NCBI GenBank assembly: GCA_017051695.1
Contig: JAFIDK010000003.1
Location: 103,426-167,425, forward strand
From: Algoriphagus aestuarii
GTDB lineage: Bacteria > Bacteroidota > Bacteroidia > Cytophagales > Cyclobacteriaceae
DNA length: 64,000 nt
Direction: 5' to 3'
This document shows positions 34,625 through 43,745 of this stretch, one piece after another. Every line of letters begins with the position of its first letter. Within the stretch, counting starts at the first letter, position 1. The notes under the pieces were generated by a model. It did not search any database. It was given only the letters and a program-made list of their open reading frames with translations, and was not told the DNA's origin. The position numbers and the translations under genes were made by a program.

Positions 34625-35389
34625 ATGTATTTATTCTATTCACTTCTTCATGAAATTTTGGAAGGGATCTTTCAGCGTCATTCTTATCTGAAAAGACCAA
34701 GACTGAGTCCTGCTGATAAGGTTTATTTGGAGGAAAATTTTCCGTATTACCAGAGACTAAACCAAAATCATAAAGATGAATTTGTGAAAAAGCTGGAGAT
34801 GGTTTTAAAAGGGAGATCATTTATAGGCAGATCCGAGATTAGAGTAATCACTCAAGAGATGAAGCTGTTGATAGGAGCGACAATTGTGATGGTTACTTTT
34901 GGATTTCGTGACCTTCGGCTTCCGCATTTCAGTAAAATATTGATCTACCCAGATACCTATTATAGCACTATTTCCAAACAATACCATAGAGGTGAAGTGA
35001 ACCCGAGGCATGGGATTATTGTGCTTTCTTGGAATTGCTTTTTAAGAGGTCTGGAAAACGAAACTGATGGTGAAAATTTAGGAATTCATGAAATCGCCCA
35101 TGCCTTGAAGTTGGAAAATATTATCAAAGGAAATGATGAGAGCGACTTTTTTGACTTGTCTACTTATATGGAATACAAAGCTCAAGCCATCAATGAAGTA
35201 GAGTTGATAAATTCAACTGGGGATTCATTTTTCAGGTCTGCCGGAGGGATCAACGAGCATGAATTTTTCGCAGTAGCTCTGGAAAATTTTTTTGAAAGGC
35301 CACATCCGTTTTTCCAATACAATTCGAAGTTGTACGGGACCTTGGTTCGTCTCTTAAGACAAGATCCTAGAGTATGGATTAAGAATTGA
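34625..35389 (+). CDS. MtfA-like zinc-dependent peptidase
   Basis: 254 aa from ATG 34625 (a GTG at 34619 would add two residues). HEIAHAL (HExxH, about residues 155-159) and a downstream Glu in NEHEFFAVALENFFERP fit the MtfA/DUF980 metallopeptidase family; LYSLLHEILEGIFQRHSYLKR and VITQEMKLLIGATIVMVTFGF are typical family segments. MtfA in E. coli interacts with Mlc and has aminopeptidase activity; the role here is unknown. A hydrophobic stretch near 80-95 is part of the fold. It overlaps the convergent uxaB by 11 bases. Confidence 0.85.
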   Translation: MYLFYSLLHEILEGIFQRHSYLKRPRLSPADKVYLEENFPYYQRLNQNHKDEFVKKLEMVLKGRSFIGRSEIRVITQEMKLLIGATIVMVTFGFRDLRLPHFSKILIYPDTYYSTISKQYHRGEVNPRHGIIVLSWNCFLRGLENETDGENLGIHEIAHALKLENIIKGNDESDFFDLSTYMEYKAQAINEVELINSTGDSFFRSAGGINEHEFFAVALENFFERPHPFFQYNSKLYGTLVRLLRQDPRVWIKN

Positions 35390-36782
35390 ATAGTGCGGCT
35401 GCTTCTTTTGATACCAAGGCAGATAAGCCTTCTTGTTGGCTTAAATCGAGTCCCCAATAAGTATCCTCGGAAAGAATTTTATGAACAGATGCTTCTGTCG
35501 TCGGTAATTTCCATGCTTCCTTAAAGAACTCCAAAATGGCAGGATCATCCTTTAAAGGAATGAATTCCCCATTTACTTCTCCTTTATAAAATACTAGAAG
35601 TGCAGCCAATGATTTGACCAGCAAAGGAGGCCAGGTTTTGTTTTTCTTTTGGTATTCCAATAGGGAAGGCAGTACCCTTACTTTGAACTTGGAAATGGAA
35701 TTCAGCGCTATAGAAATCAGTTCATGGTGGATGAATGGATTGGCAAATCGTTCCAATACATCATTTGCAAACTTTTCCAGTTCCTCTTGAGGCATGTCCA
35801 GGGTGGGAATAATTTCATCGAAAATTACCTCTCGCATAAATTTGCCAATCACAGGATCTTCTACCGCTTCACGTACGGTTCTGATTCCGGATAGATAGGC
35901 AAAAGGAACCATCGAGGTATGGCCTCCATTGAGAATTCTTACTTTTCTAGTCCTAAATGGTGTGAGATCACTGACAAATTTCACGTCCAAGCCAGCTTGG
36001 TCCAAGGGGTATTCTTCTTTCACATGATCCGGAGCTTCGATTGCCCAAAAATGGAAAGGTTCGGCCATCACAGCCAATTGATCCTCAAAACCGATTCGGC
36101 CCTGGATTTCCTGAATGCTGTCTTTAGGGAAACCAGGCACAATTCTATCCACAAGCGTATTGCAAAAGGTACAGGCGTTATACAGCCAATCAGTAAATGA
36201 ATTGGGGAGTTTCCAAAGTGTGGCATATTGATCAATACAAGCCTTCAGGGTTCCTCCATTGTTTTCGATCAATTCGCAAGGAATAAACACAAAGCCTTTA
36301 GAAGGGTCTCCTTTGAAGTGCAAGAATCTTAGGTACAACAAAGCCGCTACTTTGGCAGGGAATGAATCAGGTACTTTTGATGGATCGATATCCGATGGAT
36401 CAAATTGAATTCCTGATTCAGTGGTATTGGAAATGACAAACCTCAAATCAGGGTTTTTGGCGAGATCCAAGTAAGCTTTGTAATCCTCATTCGGGTTACA
36501 AATGTCGGAAACACAGGTGATTAGTTTAGCTTCATCCACCTGTTTGCCATTTTTCAGACCTCTTATCAATACATGAAACAGACAGTCCTGAGCGATCATT
36601 TTAGGATCTGCAATAGGAGAGTGCACCTGCACGACCTGGATGCTACCATCAAAAACCCCTTTGTCATTGGCCTCCTCTATCATGTAGTCCGTAAAACCCC
36701 TAAGAAAATTGCCATTCCCGAATTGGAGGATTTTGACAGGTCTGGTATTGGTTGAAATTGTGGTTCTATTCAGTGGTTTCAT
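35379..36782 (-). CDS. uxaB: Tagaturonate reductase
   Basis: 467 aa, mannitol dehydrogenase-type fold. Reduces D-tagaturonate to D-altronate with NADH, second step of galacturonate catabolism. The Rossmann start is ILQFGNGNFLRGFTDYM; further family blocks are VRILNGGHTSMVPFAYLSG (with the catalytic Lys in RTRKVRILNGGH) and NPFIHHELISIALNSISKFKVRVLPSL. Last gene of the kduI-kduD-lacI-uxaC-uxaB run, 12 bases after uxaC. Altronate dehydratase (UxaA), the next step, is not in the window. Confidence 0.94.
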   Translation of the reverse strand: MKPLNRTTISTNTRPVKILQFGNGNFLRGFTDYMIEEANDKGVFDGSIQVVQVHSPIADPKMIAQDCLFHVLIRGLKNGKQVDEAKLITCVSDICNPNEDYKAYLDLAKNPDLRFVISNTTESGIQFDPSDIDPSKVPDSFPAKVAALLYLRFLHFKGDPSKGFVFIPCELIENNGGTLKACIDQYATLWKLPNSFTDWLYNACTFCNTLVDRIVPGFPKDSIQEIQGRIGFEDQLAVMAEPFHFWAIEAPDHVKEEYPLDQAGLDVKFVSDLTPFRTRKVRILNGGHTSMVPFAYLSGIRTVREAVEDPVIGKFMREVIFDEIIPTLDMPQEELEKFANDVLERFANPFIHHELISIALNSISKFKVRVLPSLLEYQKKNKTWPPLLVKSLAALLVFYKGEVNGEFIPLKDDPAILEFFKEAWKLPTTEASVHKILSEDTYWGLDLSQQEGLSALVSKEAAALFNS

Positions 36783-36794
36783 ACGGTTAGCGGA

Positions 36795-38219
36795 TTAGGC
36801 AAATTGGAAAAAGTCCTCAGCATTTTGGTAACATATATCAGAAACGAGTTTGCCCAACCATTCTTCATCAGCTGGTAATTCTCCATTTTCCACATCTTGC
36901 CCAATTAAATTGCAAAGAGTTCTTCGGAAATATTCATGTCTCGGGAATGATAAGAAGCTTCTGGAATCCGTCAGCATACCTACAAAACAGCTTAACATTC
37001 CCATGTTGGAAAGTGCATTCAGCTGTTTTTCCATCCCATCTTTCTGATCTAAAAACCACCAACCTGATCCAAACTGGATTTTGCCTTTTACCGAGCCGTC
37101 ATTAAAGTTTCCAGTCATCGTGGCAAAGACTTCATTGTCTCTAGGATTTAAGTTATAAAGAATGGTTTTGGCAAGTTGGTCAGTTTTATCAAGCTCATTT
37201 AAAAAGCCAGCTAAAGGTGCTGCTTGTTCAAAATCTCCGATTGAATCAAACCCAGTATCTGGTCCAAGGATAGCTAACATTCGCTCATTGGTGTTTCGGA
37301 TGGCTCCTAAATGAAACTGTTGGGTCCAACCTTTTGCTGCATACATTTTACACAGCTCTATAAGAGTGGCAAATTTGAAATATTCTATTTCTTCGATTAG
37401 GAGTTCCTTGCCTTGAACTACTTTATTGAAAAGAGTGCTAATCGAATAGGCTTCTTTCTTAAAGAAATACAATTTCTCCATGCCGTGATCCGAAAGTCTG
37501 CAACCCATCTCATCAAAGAAATTTACACGGTTTTGCAAAGCTTCTAATAAGTCTTCAAAGGTCCGGATTGTTATTCCGGTAAGAGAGCCTAACTTTTCCA
37601 AATAGGCTTTGTAACTGCTTGTGTTTTCCACTGCAAATGATTTATCTGGTCTGAAGGCAGGGTACATCCTGACAGGAGAGTTAGATTGCCTCATTTGTCG
37701 ATGGTAATTCAGGTCGTCAGTAGGATCATCTGTTGTGCAGACAATCTTAACATTCATTTTTTGAAGCAAACCCTGGGTATTGAATTTACCGCTGGTGAGT
37801 TGGGAAGTAGTCTCCTTATAAACCTCTACGCCATTTGAACCGGTCAGGAGCTCATCTATTCCGAAATAGCGTTGTAGCTCCAAGTGAGTCCAATGGTAAA
37901 GAGGGTTACGCATGGTATAGGGGACTGTTTCAGCCCATTTTTGGAATTTCACTTCAGGAGAACTGGCTCCGGTAATAAATTTCTCGGGAATTCCCAAAGT
38001 TCTCATTGCCCTCCACTTATAATGGTCTCCCTCCAACCAGGCTTCAGTGATATTATTGAATTGCCTGTTTGTGGCGATGTCTTTTGGAGACAGATGACAG
38101 TGATAATCAATAATAGGTTGAGAAGCGGCGTAAGTATGATAGAGAAACTGACTGAATTCACTTTTGAGAAGAAAATTTTCAGACAGAAATCCCGTGGATT
38201 GCAATGGAGATGAATACAT
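36795..38219 (-). CDS. uxaC: Glucuronate/galacturonate isomerase
   Basis: 474 aa, the usual length. Converts D-galacturonate to D-tagaturonate (and glucuronate to fructuronate). Metal-site motif IIDYHCHLSPKDIA near the N-terminus, WRAMRTLGIPE, CTTDDPTDDLNYH, and the C-terminal LTDSRSFLSFPRHEYFRR. Cytoplasmic amidohydrolase-like barrel. Between the repressor gene and uxaB with 12-base gaps on each side, so in one operon. Confidence 0.96.
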   Translation of the reverse strand: MYSSPLQSTGFLSENFLLKSEFSQFLYHTYAASQPIIDYHCHLSPKDIATNRQFNNITEAWLEGDHYKWRAMRTLGIPEKFITGASSPEVKFQKWAETVPYTMRNPLYHWTHLELQRYFGIDELLTGSNGVEVYKETTSQLTSGKFNTQGLLQKMNVKIVCTTDDPTDDLNYHRQMRQSNSPVRMYPAFRPDKSFAVENTSSYKAYLEKLGSLTGITIRTFEDLLEALQNRVNFFDEMGCRLSDHGMEKLYFFKKEAYSISTLFNKVVQGKELLIEEIEYFKFATLIELCKMYAAKGWTQQFHLGAIRNTNERMLAILGPDTGFDSIGDFEQAAPLAGFLNELDKTDQLAKTILYNLNPRDNEVFATMTGNFNDGSVKGKIQFGSGWWFLDQKDGMEKQLNALSNMGMLSCFVGMLTDSRSFLSFPRHEYFRRTLCNLIGQDVENGELPADEEWLGKLVSDICYQNAEDFFQFA

Positions 38220-38231
38220 AGAAATGAAAGA

Positions 38232-39248
38232 CTATTTTGAAGAGCCTCTGATAATTAATTCTGGTTTAAGGATGGTTTTTTTTGCTACACCGTCTACGCT
38301 TGAGCTGTTTAATAGCTCAAAGAAAGTTTCCGCTGTAATTTTACCCATAGGAATGCTTTTTTGATCCACAGTAGTGATTGCAGGTTCTGTAAAAGAGGTA
38401 AAAGGTTCGTTTCCAAACCCCGCAAGTTTTACTTGTTCAGGAATATTAAATCCATGCTCCTTTAATACCTGCATGGCTCCCATAATCGCATAGTCAGAAG
38501 AGGAAAACACCCCATCAAAAGGAATTTTTTTCTTGAGGATTTCTTCCATGTTCTTACGGCCATCTTCCAGCTGCATGTTACTGAAGACGATGAGTTCAGG
38601 GTCGATTTCCAGTCCATGTTCTAAGAGGGCATCCTCGTAGCCACGCTTTCGTTCTTTATAGATATTAATTCTCTGGGAACTTGTAAAATGGACGATTCTT
38701 TTACACCCATTCTGGATCAGGTGATTCACTGTTTGGTAGGCTCCCTGGTAATCGTCTATTACTACTTGACTTACTTCCAGTTCATTCGAAATCCTATCAA
38801 AGAGAACCAATGGAATTCCTTTATTCTTGACTTTTTCAAAATGTTCAAAATTCTCAGTAGTCTTACCGATCGAAGCGATGATTCCATCTACGCGTGCATT
38901 GAGTAAGGCCTCGACATTTTGAACCTCCTTGTCAAATTCATCATAAGATTGAGAAATGATGATTTTATAATTTAAGTTGTTTGCGATGTCCTCGATTCCT
39001 CTGATGACAGAAGAAAAGAAATTTCTGTTTGCAGTTGGGACAATAACACCGATTAATCTGCTTTTCCCGCTTCTCAGTGCTGAAGCAATATGGTTGGGCT
39101 GATAGTTGAGCTGTTTTGCTGTTTTTAGGACCTTTTTCTTAGTGGCTTCCGAAATTCTCGGATTGTTATTTAATGCTCTAGAAACGGTACTTGCGGTGAT
39201 TTTCAACTTTTCAGCTATGTCATGAATGGTGGCTTTTTGATTCTTCAT
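38232..39248 (-). CDS. LacI-family transcriptional regulator of the pectin locus
   Basis: 338 aa. N-terminal LacI helix-turn-helix (ATIHDIAEKLKITASTVSRALNNNPRISEATKKKVL, key pattern TASTVSRALN) with hinge helix HIASALRSGKS, then a periplasmic-binding-protein-like sugar-binding domain (60-335). Sits in the middle of the catabolic operon between kduD and uxaC. It is the only regulator visible in the locus and is the best candidate to bind the GCAATCGATTGC-type sites at 40941, 41118, 51907, 51923, 52072 and 52093. Effector unknown, probably a uronate or unsaturated uronate derivative. Confidence 0.92.
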   Translation of the reverse strand: MKNQKATIHDIAEKLKITASTVSRALNNNPRISEATKKKVLKTAKQLNYQPNHIASALRSGKSRLIGVIVPTANRNFFSSVIRGIEDIANNLNYKIIISQSYDEFDKEVQNVEALLNARVDGIIASIGKTTENFEHFEKVKNKGIPLVLFDRISNELEVSQVVIDDYQGAYQTVNHLIQNGCKRIVHFTSSQRINIYKERKRGYEDALLEHGLEIDPELIVFSNMQLEDGRKNMEEILKKKIPFDGVFSSSDYAIMGAMQVLKEHGFNIPEQVKLAGFGNEPFTSFTEPAITTVDQKSIPMGKITAETFFELLNSSSVDGVAKKTILKPELIIRGSSK

Positions 39249-39299
39249 TACAGAAAGCGGTTTGGGTATATTGTTCCAATTTATGGATTTTAAGGTTTA

Positions 39300-40088
39300 T
39301 CATTCTCCTTGAGGTTTTCCTATTGTTGCTAGAATACCTCCATCTACATAAATAATCTGTCCATTGATGAAATCACTAGCTGGACTGGCTAAGAAAACGG
39401 CTGTACCTCCCAGATCATCAGGATCGCCCCATTTCGCAGCCGGGGTTCTATTTAGTATGAAATCATTGAATGGGTGTCCATCCACGCGGATAGGAGCAGT
39501 TTGTTCTGTTGCAAAGTAACCAGGACCAATCCCATTTACCTGAATATTGTATTTAGCCCATTCGGTTGCCAGATTTCTAGTAAGCATTTTCAATCCACCT
39601 TTTGCAGCTGCATAGGCACTTACTGTGTTTCTTCCCAATTCGCTCATCATCGAACAAATATTGATGATTTTACCTCCACAGCCTCTTTCGACCATAGTTT
39701 TGGCAACACGCTGGGAAACAATAAATGGAGAAACTAAATCTATGTCGATGATTTTACGGAAATCATCTGGTTCCATTTCCAATGCAGGGGTTCTTTGGAT
39801 CATCCCGGCATTATTGACTAAAATGTCAATCGGGCTTATTTCTTTTTCAATTTTTGAAATGGCTTTATCCACCGCCATTGCGTCCCTTACATCAAATAGA
39901 TAAGGATGAGCATTGATACCTTCAGTGGCGTATTGGTCGATGGCTTTGTTCATCTTATCAGGAGTATGCCCATTGATGACTAAGGTGGCTCCTTGCTGGG
40001 CCAAAGCCTTCGCCATAGCCATCCCAAGTCCATGAGTTGCTCCGGTTACCAAAGCGGTTTTCCCTGTCAGGTCAAAGTTTGGCTTCAT
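39300..40088 (-). CDS. kduD: 2-dehydro-3-deoxy-D-gluconate 5-dehydrogenase KduD
   Basis: 262 aa short-chain dehydrogenase. Reduces 2,5-diketo-3-deoxygluconate to KDG after KduI. Visible: GATHGLGMAMA nucleotide loop, NNAG, catalytic Ser in INICSMMSEL, YAAAKGG (Tyr-x-x-x-Lys) and the C-terminal ASDFINGQIIYVDGGILATI. Two bases separate it from kduI, so it is coupled. Confidence 0.93.
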   Translation of the reverse strand: MKPNFDLTGKTALVTGATHGLGMAMAKALAQQGATLVINGHTPDKMNKAIDQYATEGINAHPYLFDVRDAMAVDKAISKIEKEISPIDILVNNAGMIQRTPALEMEPDDFRKIIDIDLVSPFIVSQRVAKTMVERGCGGKIINICSMMSELGRNTVSAYAAAKGGLKMLTRNLATEWAKYNIQVNGIGPGYFATEQTAPIRVDGHPFNDFILNRTPAAKWGDPDDLGGTAVFLASPASDFINGQIIYVDGGILATIGKPQGE

Positions 40089-40089
40089 T

Positions 40090-40929
40090 TTATTTCAAAT
40101 CAGTAGGGTTAACGGTATCCATATCACCATAATTCATGTTTTCTCCTGCCATTCCCCAAATAAAGGTATAGTTGGAAGTGCCTGCCCCGCTATGAATGGA
40201 CCAAGGGGGAGAGATAATCGCCTGGTGGTTTTTTACCCAGAGATGACGGGTCTCATCTGGTTGTCCCATGAAATGCGATACGACATTTCCTTCTTTTACA
40301 TCAAAATAGAAGTAAGCCTCCATTCTTCTGTCATGGGTATGGGCCGGCATGGTATTCCAAACGGATCCAGGCTTTAATTCTGTCATTCCCATTTGTAATT
40401 GACAGGTTTTCACCACTGAGTTGACCAATAACTTGTAAATGGTACGGTGATTGGAATTCTCCAAAGAGCCAAGCGTTACGACCTCAGCGTTCTCCTTGGA
40501 TACTTTTGTGGTAGGGTAGGTTTTATGTGCCGGAGCAGCGTTAAAATACAAGAAAGTCTCTCCCACTTCAGAGGGGTGGAAAATCACTCGATCAGTTCCT
40601 TTTCCAATATAAATCGCTTCTTTGGTATCGAGCTCAAAGCGAGTGTCGTTCACCTCAATTATCGTTTTTGCACCTACATTTATGATCCCGATTTCTCTTC
40701 TTTCAAGAAAAGTCTCAGCTTTTAATTGATCTACAGGTTCTAAAATAACTGGCTGGGAGACAGGATGTATCCCTCCAACGATCAGTCTGTCCTCCATGGT
40801 GTAGATACCGGAAATCATATCTGGGAGAAAAAGTTCTTCGATCAAAAATTTATCACGAATCCCCTTGGTGTCATAAGCTTTAAAATCCTCCGGATGGGAG
40901 GAATATCGGGTTTTTATAACAGTATTCAT
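40090..40929 (-). CDS. kduI: 5-dehydro-4-deoxy-D-glucuronate isomerase KduI
   Basis: 279 aa from the ATG at 40929; nine further upstream codons are open but not native. Isomerises 5-keto-4-deoxyuronate, the product of unsaturated galacturonate released by GH105 and lyases, to 2,5-diketo-3-deoxygluconate. Characteristic motifs: VRTRYSSHPEDFKAYDT-like start, PAHTHDRRMEAYFYF (zinc His and Glu ligands) and SPPWSIHSGAGTSNYTFIWGMAGENM. First gene of the minus-strand operon; a predicted operator lies 12 bases upstream of the start codon. Confidence 0.95.
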   Translation of the reverse strand: MNTVIKTRYSSHPEDFKAYDTKGIRDKFLIEELFLPDMISGIYTMEDRLIVGGIHPVSQPVILEPVDQLKAETFLERREIGIINVGAKTIIEVNDTRFELDTKEAIYIGKGTDRVIFHPSEVGETFLYFNAAPAHKTYPTTKVSKENAEVVTLGSLENSNHRTIYKLLVNSVVKTCQLQMGMTELKPGSVWNTMPAHTHDRRMEAYFYFDVKEGNVVSHFMGQPDETRHLWVKNHQAIISPPWSIHSGAGTSNYTFIWGMAGENMNYGDMDTVNPTDLK

Positions 40930-40940
40930 TTTGGATTTAT

Positions 40941-40952
40941 GTAATCGTTTGC
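40941..40952. promoter_or_regulatory. Predicted LacI-family operator O1
   Basis: GTAATCGTTTGC, a variant of the palindrome GCAATCGATTGC, 11 bases upstream of the kduI start codon. The same 12-mer plus the following GC recurs at 51907. Confidence 0.65.
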
Positions 40953-41117
40953 GCAATATACTATTAAAATTGAAATTTAGTAACCTGATTCATCAAGCAA
41001 TTATTATTTCTTTTAAATCACAATTAAAAATTAAAATCTATTTAAAACCGATAAAATCAATATTAAATATCGCGTATAGTTGTAAAGTTTTTTATTTCGA
41101 AAATTATTTTTAATATG

Positions 41118-41129
41118 CAATCGATTGCT
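41118..41129. promoter_or_regulatory. Predicted LacI-family operator O2
   Basis: Perfect 12-bp palindrome GCAATCGATTGC with a central CG, as in LacI/GalR operators. Its TTG (41126-41128) is spaced 16 bases from TATCTTTC (41145-41152, one base off TAnnTTTG), so the site would cover the -33 element of the DUF4861 promoter. Confidence 0.75.
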
Positions 41130-41200
41130 CAAAGTTAGAATCTTATCTTTCTTAAAGGTTCTGCTGAGTATGATTTAAATCGTTGATAAATAGATATTTA

Positions 41201-42484
41201 ATGAGCCCAAAATCGACAACCCATTTTCTGAAAAGGGTAGCCCTTTGCTGTATTTTAAATGGCTTTTTTGCCTTTTTGCTCTTTTCCTGTGCGCAACAAA
41301 AAGAAGAAGGCCTTTCCTCTTCAACTACACAATCAATAAAAATTCAAAACCTGCTGGATATTGACAGAGGAGAAGAGTTGATTGTAATTTCTCCTCAAGA
41401 AATCAAAAGTTTATTTCCTGATTCAAAAAAGAATCAGTTCAGAGTTTACATGAATGAGAAAGAAATTCCATCTCAATGGAATGACAAAGGAAATGATACG
41501 GGTTTAGCTTTCGTTTTGCCAAACATCGGAGCATTAGAAACCCTTGAATTGGAACTTGTATCGGATGATTCTGAACTAAAGCCAGATTATACCAAAAGAA
41601 CACAGGCTGAGCTTTCTCATAAGTTTGGTGGAGAGTTCAAAGACCGCGAATACCTCGGAGGCCATTTTGAAAATGTAGATTCCTTGCATGTTCCTGCAGA
41701 GCATACGGACCATTCCTGGTTTATTCGCTACGAAGGCCCGGGTTGGGAGTCCGATTTAGTTGGTTACCGGTTTTACCTAGATTGGAGAAATGGGATAGAT
41801 GTTTTTGGTAAAAAAGTAAAAACCCCGGTTTTGCAGGATGTAGGTCAGGATGGTTTTGATTCTTATCACGAACCGTCAGATTGGGGAATGGATGTCCTGA
41901 AAGTAGGTAAGACTTTAGGTCTTGGCAGCATAGCCACCTTTGAAAATGGAAAGGCTAGAAGAGTGGATGTTACCGATAGTCTTTATGCAGAAATCACCAA
42001 TAATGGACCGGTTTACTCTTCAGTATTTACAAGATATTCTGGTTGGAATTTGCCTACTGGTAAAACAGATATTCTATCAAATATCTCAATTCATTCGGGT
42101 ACACGATTGTCTAGAATGGATCTAGAGTCCAATACTACAATTGACAATTTTGCCACTGGCTTGATTAAAGATGCGAAAGCTGTAGTGTTAAAAAGCGATT
42201 CAAGTCTTTCATATAGCTATTTAGCTACGTACGGTCCACAGAGTTTAGCTGAAGATAATTTGGGAATCGCAGTGATCTATCCGACTTCCCAGTTGACACA
42301 GGATACAGAAGATGAGCTGTCACATATTTTAGTCTTTGATTCTAGTAGCAAAAAGTTGAGTTATTACTTTTTGGCAGCTTGGGAGCAGGAGCCAGATGGT
42401 ATCACTTCTCAAGAAGAATTCAAAAAGTACTTGGATGAGGAAATTCTAAAACTTTCTAATCCACTGAAAATTTCTGTAAAGTAA
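41201..42484 (+). CDS. DUF4861 lipoprotein of the pectin locus
   Basis: 427 aa from ATG 41201; an upstream TTG at 41183 is unlikely. N-terminal export signal with a lipobox-like FSC (about residue 33). The conserved block WFIRYEGPGWESDLVGYRFYLD, then NGIDVFGKK.TPVLQDVG..GFDSYHEPSDWGMDVLKVG, is the DUF4861 signature. Members occur beside GH105 and other pectin or ulvan genes and are thought to act on rhamnogalacturonan or unsaturated uronides, but the activity is unproven. First gene of the plus-strand run, under operator O2. Confidence 0.85.
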   Translation: MSPKSTTHFLKRVALCCILNGFFAFLLFSCAQQKEEGLSSSTTQSIKIQNLLDIDRGEELIVISPQEIKSLFPDSKKNQFRVYMNEKEIPSQWNDKGNDTGLAFVLPNIGALETLELELVSDDSELKPDYTKRTQAELSHKFGGEFKDREYLGGHFENVDSLHVPAEHTDHSWFIRYEGPGWESDLVGYRFYLDWRNGIDVFGKKVKTPVLQDVGQDGFDSYHEPSDWGMDVLKVGKTLGLGSIATFENGKARRVDVTDSLYAEITNNGPVYSSVFTRYSGWNLPTGKTDILSNISIHSGTRLSRMDLESNTTIDNFATGLIKDAKAVVLKSDSSLSYSYLATYGPQSLAEDNLGIAVIYPTSQLTQDTEDELSHILVFDSSSKKLSYYFLAAWEQEPDGITSQEEFKKYLDEEILKLSNPLKISVK

Positions 42485-42525
42485 TTTTCAGTTCAATGCA
42501 ATAACAAGTAAACCCAAACTAAGCG

Positions 42526-43743
42526 ATGCTTAAATTATTCAAATACACTTCATTAGCACTCTTTTCAGGAGCTCTTTTGCTAGGCTGCTCCGCAGAGAAA
42601 TCATCAGAAACTTCACAGGTAGAAATCACTCCAAAGAAAGAATATTCCATCTGGATGGCTGACTCAGAAATCGCCAGAAATCCAGAAGGATGGACCATTG
42701 ACTTCAATAAAAAGCCAAAATGGGAATATACCCACGGCTTGATCATGTCTTCTATGCAGGCCGTTTGGAAGCAAACTGGCGAGCAGCGCTTTTATGATTA
42801 CACCAAAAAGTTTGCGGACTTTATGGTAGATAGTGCAGGGAATATCCTGACTTATAAAAAAACTGATTTCAATATTGACCGTGTGAATGGCGGGAAGTTT
42901 TTGATCAATCTTTATGAAGAGTCGGGTGAGGAAAAATATAAACTTGCAATAGAAGAACTGAGAGATCAGATGCGCGATCATCCCAGAAATTCAGAAGGTG
43001 GTTTTTGGCACAAAAAAGTCTATCCCCACCAGATGTGGTTGGACGGAATTTACATGGGCTCTCCGTTTTTGGCGCAGTATGCAGCAACCTTTGATGAATC
43101 GGCACTTTTTGATGATGTTGCCAATCAGATCCTGACCATGGATAAATATGGCTACAGCGAGGAAACAGGGCTGTATCATCATGCGTGGGATGAAAGTCAT
43201 GAGCAAAAATGGGCTGATCCGGAAACGGGGCTTTCTACAAATTACTGGGGAAGAAGCATAGGTTGGTTTGCAATGGCGCTGGTCGATGTATTGGATTTTC
43301 TTCCTACAGATCATCCAAAAAGGAATGACATCATCGCGATTGCTCAGAAGCTTGCCAAAGGAATTCAGCGCTATCAGACCCCAGAAGGTGTATGGTATCA
43401 GGTTGTGGATCAAGGAACACGTGAAGGAAATTACATGGAATCTTCGGCTTCTGGGATGTTCACATACTTCCTGCTCAAAGGAGCGGAAAAAGGATACTTG
43501 GATCAGGATGATCTTGCTGCTGGTAAAAAAGCCTACGAAGGAATGCTGGCTGAATTTGTCCGCAAAGATGCTGATGGAGGTGTCAGTTTGACAAATGTCT
43601 GTGGTGTAGCTGGATTGGGTGGGAATCCTTACCGGGATGGATCATTCGAATATTATGTAGGGGAAGAAATCCGCGTGAACGATCCAAAAGGAGTTGGGCC
43701 GTTTATTCTGGCTTCCTTGGAGTATGAGAAGTTGGGCAAGTGA
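42526..43743 (+). CDS. GH105 unsaturated rhamnogalacturonyl/galacturonyl hydrolase
   Basis: 405 aa lipoprotein (ALLLGC, Cys21). (alpha/alpha)6 barrel of the YteR type: MQAVWKQTGEQRFYDYTKKF, DRVNGGKFLINLYEESGEEKY, KVYPHQMWLDGIYMGSPFLAQYA (active-site Asp), STNYWGRSIGWFAMALVDVLDFLP and GVWYQVVDQGTREGNYMESSASGMF. Removes the 4,5-unsaturated uronic acid left by PL1 cleavage, giving the substrate for KduI. The pectinesterase gene follows directly. Confidence 0.93.
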   Translation: MLKLFKYTSLALFSGALLLGCSAEKSSETSQVEITPKKEYSIWMADSEIARNPEGWTIDFNKKPKWEYTHGLIMSSMQAVWKQTGEQRFYDYTKKFADFMVDSAGNILTYKKTDFNIDRVNGGKFLINLYEESGEEKYKLAIEELRDQMRDHPRNSEGGFWHKKVYPHQMWLDGIYMGSPFLAQYAATFDESALFDDVANQILTMDKYGYSEETGLYHHAWDESHEQKWADPETGLSTNYWGRSIGWFAMALVDVLDFLPTDHPKRNDIIAIAQKLAKGIQRYQTPEGVWYQVVDQGTREGNYMESSASGMFTYFLLKGAEKGYLDQDDLAAGKKAYEGMLAEFVRKDADGGVSLTNVCGVAGLGGNPYRDGSFEYYVGEEIRVNDPKGVGPFILASLEYEKLGK

Positions 43744-43745
43744 TC

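Noticed and set aside
35379-35389. Convergent 11-base overlap of the MtfA-like peptidase gene and uxaB
   Set aside because: Small 3' overlaps are common in compact genomes and no terminator or special structure is present; not worth a finding.
42991-43413. Minus-strand open frame of 140 codons inside the GH105 gene
   Set aside because: Fully inside a clear catalytic domain on the other strand; His/Arg/Pro-rich translation without family likeness.
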